Positions 53,075 through 61,547 of a DNA stretch of 64,000 nucleotides are shown here, in pieces. This DNA comes from RUG11272 sp045226335 (GTDB lineage Bacteria; Bacillota; Clostridia; Christensenellales; Aristaeellaceae). Within the stretch, counting starts at the first letter, position 1. Each line of letters begins with the position of its first letter. The stretch spans positions 1 to 64,000 of the forward strand of contig JBGVCH010000085.1 in NCBI GenBank assembly GCA_045226335.1, read 5' to 3'. Under the pieces are notes generated by a model that saw only the letters and a list, made by a program, of their open reading frames with translations, did no database searches and had not been told where the DNA came from. Both the position numbers and the translations under genes were made by a program.

Positions 53075-54988
53075 ATGATCCTGCTGTCACTGCAAGGCGT
53101 GCGGAAGAGTTTTGGCACCAACGAGGTCCTGCGGGACGTGTCTTTCACGCTTCAAAATGGCGAGCGCATGGGCCTGGTGGGGGTCAACGGCAGCGGCAAG
53201 TCCACGCTGATGAAGATCATCGCCGGGTTGGAGACCGCGGACGACGGCACCATCACCATGCAGAAAGGTCTGCGTTTCGGTTACCTGGCCCAACAGGGCG
53301 AGGTCAGCCCGGATCGCACGGTGCTGGAGGAGCTTGAGAGCGTCTTCGAGCCCGTGGTGGCCATGGAACGCCAGCTGCGCCAGCTGGAAGCCGACATGGC
53401 GGAGAGCGCCGGAGACGAAGCCCTGCTGAGACGCCTCGGGAGCCAGTACGACCAGCTGACCAGGGATTTCGAGCGGGCCAACGGTTACGGCTGGAAGTCC
53501 CAGGTCCAGGGCGTTCTGGCCGGCCTCGGTTTCCGGAAGGACCAGCAGCAGCAAAAGGCGTGCCTGCTGTCCGGCGGTGAGCGCACCCGGCTGTGTCTGG
53601 GCCGGATGCTCCTCACGGAGCCGGACGTCCTGCTTCTGGATGAGCCCACCAACCATCTGGACCTGAAGGCCATCAGCTGGCTGGAGGATTATCTGCAGAA
53701 CTGGCGCGGCGCCGTTCTGCTGATCAGCCATGACCGCTACTTCATGGACCATGTCTGCGGACGCATGGCGGAACTGCTCTTCGGCCGCATCGAGTGCTAC
53801 AACGGCAACTACACCGAGTACAACGCCCAGCGGGCCGAGCGGTTCGCGATCCGCATGAAGGCCTGGCAGCTGCAGCAGAGGGAGATCGCCCGGCAGGAGG
53901 CCATCATCGCGCGATACCGGTCCTTCAACCGGGAAAAAAGCATCAAAGCCGCCGAGAGCAAGGAAAAGCGGCTGGAAAAGGTCGAGCGGCTGGAAAAGCC
54001 CACGGACGAGAGCGCCATCCGCTTCCGGTTCGATGTCCGCCGCCGCACCGGCGACGATGTGCTGATGGCGGAAGAACTGCGGAAGGGCTATGACGGGCGC
54101 ACCCTCTTCGAGCATGTGAAGCTGCACCTGCGGGCCGGCGACCGCTGCGCCCTTATCGGGGACAACGGCGTCGGCAAGACCACCCTGCTGCGCTGCATTG
54201 TCGGCGAAGAGAAGCCTGACGGCGGCACGATCCGCTTCGGCGCCGGCGTGGACATCGGCTACTACGACCAGCACCAGGCCAAGCTCCACAACGGCAAGAC
54301 CGTGCTGGACGAGGTGTGGGACGACTTCCGCCGGCTGGATCAGACCGAAGTCCGCGGCGCCCTGGGGCTCTTCCTCTTCACCGGGGACGAGGTGCTGATG
54401 CCCGTCGGTACGCTTTCCGGCGGCGAAAAAGGCCGGGTGGCCCTGACAAAGCTCATGCTGCACAAGGACAATCTGCTGCTGCTGGACGAGCCCACCAACC
54501 ACCTGGACATGGACAGCCGCGAGGTGCTGGAGCAGGCTCTGCAGGACTTCCCCGGCACCATTCTGGCCATCAGCCACGACCGCTACTTCATTAACAAGTT
54601 CGCGGAGAAGGTGCTGGTCCTCACCCCGGACGGGCTTCAGGAGTACCTGGGCAACTACGACGACTACTTCGAGAAGATCAACCGGGAACTGCCCCCCGAC
54701 GGGGATGCCCCGTCCGTGACCCGCACCCAGCAGGACAAGGCCAGGCGCAAGTCCCGGGACGAACTGCAGCGGCAGAAGGAACGCAAACAGCAGCTGAAGG
54801 ACGCGGAAGACGCCGTGACGCGGGCGGAGGAAGAGGCGTCGGACATGGAGATGCGCCTGGCGGATCCGGCCATCTGGCAGGACCCGGACAGCGCCGCGGC
54901 CCTGACGAAAGCCTACCAGCTGAAAAAGGATGAACTGGCCGCTCTCTACGCCCGGTGGGAAACCCTGGAAGCGGAGGCGTCGGAATGA
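53075..54988 (+). CDS. ABC-F family ATPase
   Basis: A 637-residue soluble protein with two ABC domains. Walker A 'GVNGSGKSTLMK' and 'GDNGVGKTTLLR', signatures 'LLSGGERTRLCLG' and 'LSGGEKGRVALTK', Walker B 'LLLDEPTNHLD' twice. A P-site tRNA interaction linker of ~80 residues lies between them and a charged coiled coil at the C-terminus (~545-637). ABC-F proteins act on ribosomes to relieve stalls or protect from antibiotics; this Uup/YdiF-like layout suggests a housekeeping factor. ATG 53075 follows AGAGGTGA. It overlaps trmL by 4 nt. Confidence 0.93.
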   Translation: MILLSLQGVRKSFGTNEVLRDVSFTLQNGERMGLVGVNGSGKSTLMKIIAGLETADDGTITMQKGLRFGYLAQQGEVSPDRTVLEELESVFEPVVAMERQLRQLEADMAESAGDEALLRRLGSQYDQLTRDFERANGYGWKSQVQGVLAGLGFRKDQQQQKACLLSGGERTRLCLGRMLLTEPDVLLLDEPTNHLDLKAISWLEDYLQNWRGAVLLISHDRYFMDHVCGRMAELLFGRIECYNGNYTEYNAQRAERFAIRMKAWQLQQREIARQEAIIARYRSFNREKSIKAAESKEKRLEKVERLEKPTDESAIRFRFDVRRRTGDDVLMAEELRKGYDGRTLFEHVKLHLRAGDRCALIGDNGVGKTTLLRCIVGEEKPDGGTIRFGAGVDIGYYDQHQAKLHNGKTVLDEVWDDFRRLDQTEVRGALGLFLFTGDEVLMPVGTLSGGEKGRVALTKLMLHKDNLLLLDEPTNHLDMDSREVLEQALQDFPGTILAISHDRYFINKFAEKVLVLTPDGLQEYLGNYDDYFEKINRELPPDGDAPSVTRTQQDKARRKSRDELQRQKERKQQLKDAEDAVTRAEEEASDMEMRLADPAIWQDPDSAAALTKAYQLKKDELAALYARWETLEAEASE

Positions 54989-55515
54989 ACATCGTTCTCG
55001 TGGAGCCGGAGATCCCGCAGAATACCGGCAACATCGCCCGGACCTGCGCCGCCACCGGCTCCGAGCTGCACCTGATCCGTCCCCTGGGCTTTTCGCTGGA
55101 CGACCGGTACATGCGCCGGGCCGGGCTGGATTACTGGTTTCTGATGAAGTACCGTGTCTATGACGATCTGGCGGACTTCTTCCGGCAGCATCCCGGCGCC
55201 CGGTGCTGGTTCGCCTCCACCAAAGCGCCAGGCAGCTATACCGATGTGCGGTACGGACCGGAAGACTTTCTTGTCTTCGGCCGGGAATCCAGGGGCCTGC
55301 CGGAAAACCTCCTGGCCGCGGAGTATGAACGCTGCGTCCGGATCCCCATGCGGCCCAAAGCCCGGAGTTTGAACCTATCAAACGCCGTGGCGGTGGTCCT
55401 GTACGAAGCCCTGCGGCAAACGGGGTTTCCGGGCCTGTCGGATCACGGCGAGCTCACCGGACGGCAGGAGCCGGAAGGCGCCTGGTTGGATTACCTGGGC
55501 GGAAATCCCGAATAA
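54985..55515 (+). CDS. trmL: tRNA (cytidine(34)-2'-O)-methyltransferase
   Basis: A 176-residue SPOUT-fold methyltransferase. 'NIVLVEPEIPQNTGNIARTC' at the start, 'FLVFGRESRGLPENLL' and 'RIPMRPKARSLNLSNAVAVVLYE' (in parts) form the knotted SAM site. It modifies the wobble base of tRNA-Leu. ATG 54985 overlaps the ABC-F stop; the longer open frame has no site. argH begins 18 nt later. Confidence 0.93.
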   Translation: MNIVLVEPEIPQNTGNIARTCAATGSELHLIRPLGFSLDDRYMRRAGLDYWFLMKYRVYDDLADFFRQHPGARCWFASTKAPGSYTDVRYGPEDFLVFGRESRGLPENLLAAEYERCVRIPMRPKARSLNLSNAVAVVLYEALRQTGFPGLSDHGELTGRQEPEGAWLDYLGGNPE

Positions 55516-55533
55516 AGGAAATGAGGGAAACAT

Positions 55534-56904
55534 ATGAAACTTTGGGGCGGACGCTTCAGCAAGGCCACCGACGGCCTGGTGGACGACTTCAACTCCTCCA
55601 TCAGCTTTGACAAGCGGCTCTATGAGCAGGACATCCTGGGTTCTGTCGCCCACGCCACCATGCTGGGCGAGCAGGGCATCATCCCCGCGGAGGACGCCGC
55701 GGCCATCGTGGCCGGCCTGAAGGACATCCTGGCCGACGCCAAAGCCGGAAAAATCGAATGGATGACCGATGCCGAGGACATCCACATGAATGTAGAAACC
55801 ATCCTGACGCAGCGCATCGGCGAGGCCGGCAAGCGGCTCCACACGGGCCGGAGCCGCAACGACCAGGTGGCGCTGGACACCCACATGTACGCAAGGCAGT
55901 GCTGCCGCGAGGCCCGGGATCTGGTGGCCGACCTCATCACCGCCCTGCTGGACATTGCCCAGGACAACCTGCACACCGTCATGCCGGGATACACCCACAT
56001 GCAGAAGGCCCAGCCCATCACCCTGGCGCACCACATGATGGCCTATGTACAGATGTTCCTGCGGGACCGGAGCCGTTTCGCCCGGGCGGAGGAGGCGGCC
56101 GACGTCATGCCGCTGGGCTCCGGCGCTCTGGCCGGGACCACCTATCCGCTGAACCGGGAACGGGTGGCGGAGCTGCTGGACTTCCCCGCCATCACGGCCA
56201 ACAGCCTGGACGGCGTCAGTGACCGGGATTACCTCCTGGATTACCTGCACGCGGCCTCCGTCTGCATGATGCACCTGTCGCGCTTCTCGGAGGAGCTGAT
56301 CCTCTGGTCCACCACGGAGTTCCGCTTCGTGGTCATGGACGACGCCTTCTCCACCGGATCCTCCATCATGCCGCAAAAGAAAAACCCCGACGTGGCGGAG
56401 CTGATCCGAGGCAAGACCGGCCGGGTCTACGGCGACCTGATGGGTCTGCTGACCGTCATGAAGGGCCTCCCGCTCGCCTACAACAAGGACATGCAGGAGG
56501 ACAAGGAGGGCTTCTTTGACGCGAGGGACACCCTGGTGAAGTCCCTGACGGTGTTCACCGCCATGCTTCGGACCCTGACCTTCCGCAAGGATGAAATGGC
56601 CCGGGGCACGGAGAGCGGCTTCACCAACGCCACGGACTGCGCCGACTATCTGGTGCGCAAGGGCGTGGCCTTCCGGGATGCTCACCGGGTGGTGGGACAG
56701 CTGGTGGCCCACTGTCTGGATCAGGACAAAGCCCTTCTGGATCTGCGGTTGGAGGAGCTTCGGAAGTTCCATCCCGCTTTTGACAGCGACGTGTATGAGG
56801 CCATGAGCAGCAAGGCCTGCGTGGAACGGCGGAACCTGCCCGGCGGACCCGCGCCGGAAGCGGTGCAGGCCGCCATCGACGCGGCCCGGGCCGCGCTGGG
56901 CTGA
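55534..56904 (+). CDS. argH: Argininosuccinate lyase
   Basis: A 456-residue fumarase-superfamily enzyme that splits argininosuccinate to arginine and fumarate. 'MKLWGGRFSKATD', 'HTGRSRNDQVALDTHMY', 'GYTHMQKAQPITLAHH' and the signature 'TGSSIMPQKKNPDVAEL' are intact. No argG or other arginine genes are near; it sits in a run of translation and DNA-maintenance genes. Confidence 0.96.
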   Translation: MKLWGGRFSKATDGLVDDFNSSISFDKRLYEQDILGSVAHATMLGEQGIIPAEDAAAIVAGLKDILADAKAGKIEWMTDAEDIHMNVETILTQRIGEAGKRLHTGRSRNDQVALDTHMYARQCCREARDLVADLITALLDIAQDNLHTVMPGYTHMQKAQPITLAHHMMAYVQMFLRDRSRFARAEEAADVMPLGSGALAGTTYPLNRERVAELLDFPAITANSLDGVSDRDYLLDYLHAASVCMMHLSRFSEELILWSTTEFRFVVMDDAFSTGSSIMPQKKNPDVAELIRGKTGRVYGDLMGLLTVMKGLPLAYNKDMQEDKEGFFDARDTLVKSLTVFTAMLRTLTFRKDEMARGTESGFTNATDCADYLVRKGVAFRDAHRVVGQLVAHCLDQDKALLDLRLEELRKFHPAFDSDVYEAMSSKACVERRNLPGGPAPEAVQAAIDAARAALG

Positions 56905-56916
56905 GGAGGGAACCCC

Positions 56917-58125
56917 ATGACCGTGACGTGGGCGGAGATCGTGCTGCTGATGCTGACGGCGGCCGTCATCGGGCTGCTGGCCGCCCTGCTGATCCAGCAG
57001 CGGGGGCAGCGGAGCGGCGAGAGACTGAACGCCCAGCAGCAGGCTTCCCTGATCAACCAGGTGGCGGATGAACTGCTGGACGCCCTGGACAGCGAAAAAG
57101 GCGCCATGCAGCAGGCCCTCCGGGACGCTTCCGCCGCCCAGGGACAGCTGGGTCAGGCCCAGCAGGCCCAGTTCGGCACCATGCTGGAAACCATCCGCCA
57201 GCTGGACGCCCGCATGGCGGAGATGCGCCGGGAAAACGCGGCCCAGCTCAGCGAGATGCAGCGCAGCGTGGACGAACGCCTGGCGGAATCCCTGGACCGG
57301 CGGCTGGGCGAGAGCTTCGAGCTGGTATCCAGGCGGCTGGATCAGGTGTCCCGCGGCCTTGGGGAAATGCAAAGCCTGGCGGCCGGCGTCAGCGACCTGC
57401 GAAAGGTCTTCGCCAACGTGAAGACCCGGGGCGTCTGGGGCGAGGTCCAACTTGGATCCCTTCTGTCGGAAATCCTGGCCCCCGGTCAGTATGAGACCAA
57501 CGTCTGCGTCGTTCCCGGAAGCCAGGAACGCGTGGAATTTGCCATCCGCCTCCCGGGGCGGGACGGCAGCGAAGTCTGGCTACCCATCGACGCGAAGTTT
57601 CCACAGGAGGACTGGCTGCGGCTGCAGGACGCCTCGGCCGAAGGGGACGCCGCCGCCGCGGAACAGAGCCGCCGGGCCCTGCGCGCCCGTCTGAAGACCG
57701 AAGCCAAGCGGATTGCCTCCAAGTATGTAGCCCCGCCTTACTCCACGGACTTCGCGGTGATGTTCCTGCCGGTGGAAGGGCTGTACGCCGAGGCGGTCCG
57801 GGACGCCGGGCTGATGGAGGAGCTCCAGCGGGACAGCCGCATTGTCATGGCCGGGCCTTCCACCTTTGCCGCCCTGCTGAACGCCCTTCAAATGGGCTTC
57901 CGGACCCTGGCCATCGAGCAGCGATCCGGCGAGGTCTGGCAGCTGCTCGGCGAGGTCCGGGGCGACTTCGGCCGTTTCGCGGACACACTGGAAAAGACCC
58001 GCCAGCGCCTGCAGCAGGCCAGCGAGTCCATGGATACCGCCATGTCCAGAACCAACGCCATCCGGGGCCGCCTCAACAGCCTCGATCTGGACGCCGGGGC
58101 CGGCGACGCGCCATCCGATCCATAA
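56917..58125 (+). CDS. rmuC: DNA recombination protein RmuC
   Basis: A 402-residue protein. One N-terminal membrane helix ('IVLLMLTAAVIGLLAALLIQQ') is followed by a long coiled coil (~40-160) and the RmuC nuclease-like domain with 'TRGVWGEVQLGSLLSEIL', 'WLPIDAKFPQEDWLRL' and 'PPYSTDFAVMFLPVEGLYAEA'. RmuC limits inversions and other rearrangements. It ends 3 nt before the convergent addB stop, and its terminator lies inside addB. Confidence 0.93.
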   Translation: MTVTWAEIVLLMLTAAVIGLLAALLIQQRGQRSGERLNAQQQASLINQVADELLDALDSEKGAMQQALRDASAAQGQLGQAQQAQFGTMLETIRQLDARMAEMRRENAAQLSEMQRSVDERLAESLDRRLGESFELVSRRLDQVSRGLGEMQSLAAGVSDLRKVFANVKTRGVWGEVQLGSLLSEILAPGQYETNVCVVPGSQERVEFAIRLPGRDGSEVWLPIDAKFPQEDWLRLQDASAEGDAAAAEQSRRALRARLKTEAKRIASKYVAPPYSTDFAVMFLPVEGLYAEAVRDAGLMEELQRDSRIVMAGPSTFAALLNALQMGFRTLAIEQRSGEVWQLLGEVRGDFGRFADTLEKTRQRLQQASESMDTAMSRTNAIRGRLNSLDLDAGAGDAPSDP

Positions 58126-58128
58126 GCG

Positions 58129-61100
58129 TTACGATTCTTCCTGGGTTTCCTTGCCGGTGACGGAAGCCCAGGCTTTTTCTTTGTCCATGTCCATCACCCT
58201 CGGCGCCCAGCCCTTCACGCTCTCGTCCCGGCCGCAGATGTCGGCATAGTCACAGTGCTCGCAGGCTGTCCACTCCCCCATCTGTGCCGGCGCGATGTCA
58301 ATTCGGCCGCCGAGGATGTCCTCCGCGAGGCTTGCGGCGGTCTTCCGCGCGCTCTTCATCATGGCCCGCATACCGGCCAGGTCCGTGGACAAGCCGCTGT
58401 TTTTCGAGACGGACCCGTCCTTGTTCAGGGTTGCCGTCACCGCGTATCCGGGTTCCCCGCCGTTCATGGCCTCGATGACTTCCGCCTCCGCCAGGGTGAC
58501 GCCCTTCAGCTTCCATTCCCTGGCCAGCAGCTTCTCCACGCTCTCCCGGATGTCGTCGTCCGAGTTCACCAGCGGATCCTGCACCCTGAAATAGTATGCG
58601 CCGGCCGGTTTCGCGTGCAGGCCCTGTTCCGCCGCCGCCAGGTAGATGGCCAGCTGAAGCTGCAGGCCCCAGTACATGCGCTGGGGCTGAAGGTCCCGGT
58701 CGCCGCTCTTGTAGTCCACCACCCGGAGCACAACGCTGTCCCCCTGCTCCCAGGTGTCGATCCGGTCGATGACACCCCGCAGCGCCACCCTGCGCCCGTC
58801 CGAAAGGTTCAGCATCACCGGCGGGAGGCCGTCGCTCTCCCCGAAGCGCACCTCGGCCTTTGAAGCCTGAAACCCGGTGTTCCTGGCAAAGCGGGTAAAC
58901 ATCCAGGCAGCCCGCCGGACCGTCCGCTGATACTCCTCCCCCGCGATCCGCCCGATCTCGTCCTCCGTCAGGGGGCCGTCCGCCCAGGTCTCCGTCTCCG
59001 GGGCCATGGCGCGGTTCACCAGCTCGTTGACGGCCGCGTCCGGGAGATCCGGCCAGGCCGGTTCCTGCGCGGCCAGCTCCGCATAGCGGCAGAGGGCGGC
59101 GTGGAAGAAATTCCCGCGCTCGTCCGCGCTCATCTCAAACGTGCCGGGGATCGTCGGCTTCAGTCCGTAGTCGATGAAATGGCGATAGGGGCAGCCGGCA
59201 AACGTCTCCAGGCGGCTGATGGAGATTTCTTCCCGCCCGAAAAGCCTCCGGGCGTCCTCCGGGTCCAGGGGCGGCGCACTGATGCGGGCATGCATGCTCT
59301 CCACGATTTCCGCGGCTTCGTCTCCCCAGCGCGGATCGTGCTGCAGGCGATCCCACGCCTCCGCCCACACGGGTTCCAGCGGCGTTCCGTCCCGCCTGGC
59401 CCGGCGAATGCGGAACGGCAGGCCTTCCACCGCCAGCATCGGCGACAGGGGCAGGGTCTCCTCCGCCTCCGAGGCGCCACCGGTCCACTGGGCCTTCGGG
59501 AACACCCCCACCAGGTCGTCCAGCAGCGTGCAATGCCGCAGGGGACTGCCGTCCACCGCGCTGGCGGAGCAGGTGATGAGCAGGGCCTTCTCCGGCATGG
59601 TCATGGTGCGGTAAAAGTCCGACCGTCTCAGCGCGTTCTGCAGTTCGGCGCCGATGCCGATCCGGATCTTGGTCACCGCCTCAATGGCTGAGCGCTCCGC
59701 GTCTGTCAGCAGGCTCCGGCCGGTGGACCGCATGGCGCCGTCCTGCATGCCCATCACCACCATAGCGTCCATCGCGCCGGTCATCAGGTGGCCCGCCTCG
59801 CCGATGATCACGGTGTCGGCCGCGGGGGGTAGCGAGCTGATCTCCGCGCCGCTGAGGCCGGACTCCACCAGCCGGGCCACATCCTTCAGGCCGGGCCGCA
59901 TCCCCGTCAGCAGGGCGTGCATCTGTTCCAGCAAGTCCAGCATCAGCCGCCAGATCTGGCGGTTCTGGGCCGCCTCCGTCTGCATACCCCGACTCAGGAG
60001 TTCTTCCTCCCGGATCAGCAGGCGGTCGTAGGCCTTCACATCGTCCAGGTACTGCCAGAGGGCTTCCGCGGCATCCATCCCGCGGCTCTCCAGCGCTTTG
60101 CGCAGGGCCATCAGCGGCGTCATCAGCTTCAGCCGGAGCGGTTCTTTCTCCTCCGCGTCCGCCCCTCGGGTGAAGGGAACGGTCCACTTCTTCCAGCGGA
60201 TGCCGTTGGCAATGGCGTAGGACCGGAGGGACATCGCCTCCTCCGCGGTCAGCGCGGAAAAACCGCTGGCCGCGCAATCCAGCACATGGCGCTGTTCATA
60301 GCCGCTGCTCACCGCCCGGCAGGCGGAGATCAGCATGCGGCAGAGGCCGTGCCGCGCCGCGCTGTCCTTGCGGGAGAGGTAATGGGGAATGTCCGCCGCC
60401 CGCAGGGTCACGGACAGGGCGCCCGGCAGGGTCACCGTCTCCGCCAGAGCGACGCTCATCCTGCTCCAGGGGATCCCGGCCTCGTGCCAGGACCGCAGCT
60501 GGGCGGCCGCCCGCATAGCCTCCGCGTAAGGGTTGGCCGCCGTATGGATCCGCAGCGCCTCGCAGGGGCCTTCCCAAGGCGCCGCCGCCGGAACGAAGAG
60601 ATGAGACTCCAGCCAGGCCAGTTCCGGCGCCACAGGACTGCGGTCCACCGGAACGTCCCGCAGCTTCACCGTGAAGCCCGTGTCCCGCATGCGCTCGATG
60701 AAAAACCTGCGGGTCTCCGCCTGGGTGGTGAAGGCCCGGGCGTCCCGGTCACCGGGCCTGCAAAGGCAAAGGGCAACCGTCAGGGAGTGGGCCAGCCGGG
60801 CCGCCTCCGCCAGCAGCAGACAGAGAGGCGGCGGCAGCACGTCGAAGCCGCAGACATAGAGATCGGCCCCGTCCGCGACCCCGCTGAGGGCAAAGCGATC
60901 AATCATCTCCCGCTCGGTCTGGTCCTCGTCCAGGAAGCGGCCGCTGATCATCAGGCGGTAGGCCTGCCAGACCCTGGCGATGTCCTCCTCCTTGGCACGG
61001 GTCAGATGGCCGGGGGTCTTCTCCGCCGCCGCCATGAGCCATTCGGGATCGTAGCCGGTCTGTTCCAGATCGCCGATCAGCGCGCCCATGCGGTCCGGCA

Positions 61101-61446
61101 GGCCGGGATTCGACGCGGACGCGCCGTAGTACTGCAGGTTCTTCTGTTCCTCCCGGAGTACCTGGCTAACGGCCATGGCCCGGCCGCGCTCGTTCAGCGG
61201 CTGAAGCGGACGCCCCCCGGCGCGCTCCCGCACCAGCTTCGCCAGGCGGTTCGGAGACATGACGTCCGTGTCCAGCAGGCCGCAGACCTGCAGCCCCTCC
61301 AGCAGTTCCCGCTCGCCCTGCAGGGTGTACTGTTCCGGCACCAACACCAAAACAGGCCTCCTCGCCGCCCTGGACGCCGCGATCTCCGGCATCAGCAGCG
61401 GCAGCGCGCGGCCGGTCCGCATGCTCAGCACCTGGATCTCTGCCAT
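58129..61446 (-). CDS. addB: ATP-dependent helicase/nuclease subunit AddB
   Basis: A 1105-residue AddB, which with AddA resects double-strand breaks. The C-terminal nuclease has 'YKSGDRDLQPQRMYWGLQLQLAIYL' (in parts) and iron-sulfur ligands: one Cys in 'FAGCPYRHF' and three in 'CEHCDYADIC'. The N-terminal helicase-like region keeps 'VLVPEQYTLQGERELLEG'. The Walker A site is degenerate: residues 9-14 read 'MRTGRA' where G-x-G-K-T is expected, so ATP hydrolysis by AddB is doubtful. addA is not adjacent. ATG 61446 has a GAGGAG site. Confidence 0.9.
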   Translation of the reverse strand: MAEIQVLSMRTGRALPLLMPEIAASRAARRPVLVLVPEQYTLQGERELLEGLQVCGLLDTDVMSPNRLAKLVRERAGGRPLQPLNERGRAMAVSQVLREEQKNLQYYGASASNPGLPDRMGALIGDLEQTGYDPEWLMAAAEKTPGHLTRAKEEDIARVWQAYRLMISGRFLDEDQTEREMIDRFALSGVADGADLYVCGFDVLPPPLCLLLAEAARLAHSLTVALCLCRPGDRDARAFTTQAETRRFFIERMRDTGFTVKLRDVPVDRSPVAPELAWLESHLFVPAAAPWEGPCEALRIHTAANPYAEAMRAAAQLRSWHEAGIPWSRMSVALAETVTLPGALSVTLRAADIPHYLSRKDSAARHGLCRMLISACRAVSSGYEQRHVLDCAASGFSALTAEEAMSLRSYAIANGIRWKKWTVPFTRGADAEEKEPLRLKLMTPLMALRKALESRGMDAAEALWQYLDDVKAYDRLLIREEELLSRGMQTEAAQNRQIWRLMLDLLEQMHALLTGMRPGLKDVARLVESGLSGAEISSLPPAADTVIIGEAGHLMTGAMDAMVVMGMQDGAMRSTGRSLLTDAERSAIEAVTKIRIGIGAELQNALRRSDFYRTMTMPEKALLITCSASAVDGSPLRHCTLLDDLVGVFPKAQWTGGASEAEETLPLSPMLAVEGLPFRIRRARRDGTPLEPVWAEAWDRLQHDPRWGDEAAEIVESMHARISAPPLDPEDARRLFGREEISISRLETFAGCPYRHFIDYGLKPTIPGTFEMSADERGNFFHAALCRYAELAAQEPAWPDLPDAAVNELVNRAMAPETETWADGPLTEDEIGRIAGEEYQRTVRRAAWMFTRFARNTGFQASKAEVRFGESDGLPPVMLNLSDGRRVALRGVIDRIDTWEQGDSVVLRVVDYKSGDRDLQPQRMYWGLQLQLAIYLAAAEQGLHAKPAGAYYFRVQDPLVNSDDDIRESVEKLLAREWKLKGVTLAEAEVIEAMNGGEPGYAVTATLNKDGSVSKNSGLSTDLAGMRAMMKSARKTAASLAEDILGGRIDIAPAQMGEWTACEHCDYADICGRDESVKGWAPRVMDMDKEKAWASVTGKETQEES
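58140..58178 (+). terminator. Terminator of rmuC inside the 3' end of addB
   Basis: An 11-bp stem with one G-T wobble (58140-58150 with 58162-58172), 11-nt loop and five T (58174-58178). It begins 15 nt after the rmuC stop and lies within the antisense coding sequence of addB. Confidence 0.75.
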
Positions 61447-61469
61447 TTCTCCTCGCTCCTTTCACCGGA

Positions 61470-61499
61470 ATTGTACCACGGAAAAGGGCCGGCGGTCAA
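61470..61499 (-). promoter_or_regulatory. Sigma-A promoter of addB, overlapping a terminator
   Basis: Minus strand: TTGACC (61494-61499), 18-bp spacer and TACAAT (61470-61475). The -35 hexamer lies in the loop of the upstream terminator hairpin and the spacer in its arm. Confidence 0.65.
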
Positions 61500-61512
61500 T
61501 GATCTCCGGCCC
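61482..61512 (-). terminator. Terminator after the MBOAT gene
   Basis: Minus strand: 7-bp perfect stem (61486-61492 with 61506-61512), 13-nt loop and TTTT (61482-61485), 36 nt past the MBOAT stop. Confidence 0.78.
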
Positions 61513-61547
61513 GGATCAGCACGTCGACTTGCGCATTCCGGGTGCTG

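Noticed and set aside
53087..55381. 764-residue minus-strand open frame opposite the ABC-F gene and trmL
   Set aside because: Shadow frame; both sense genes have canonical motifs and overlapping starts.
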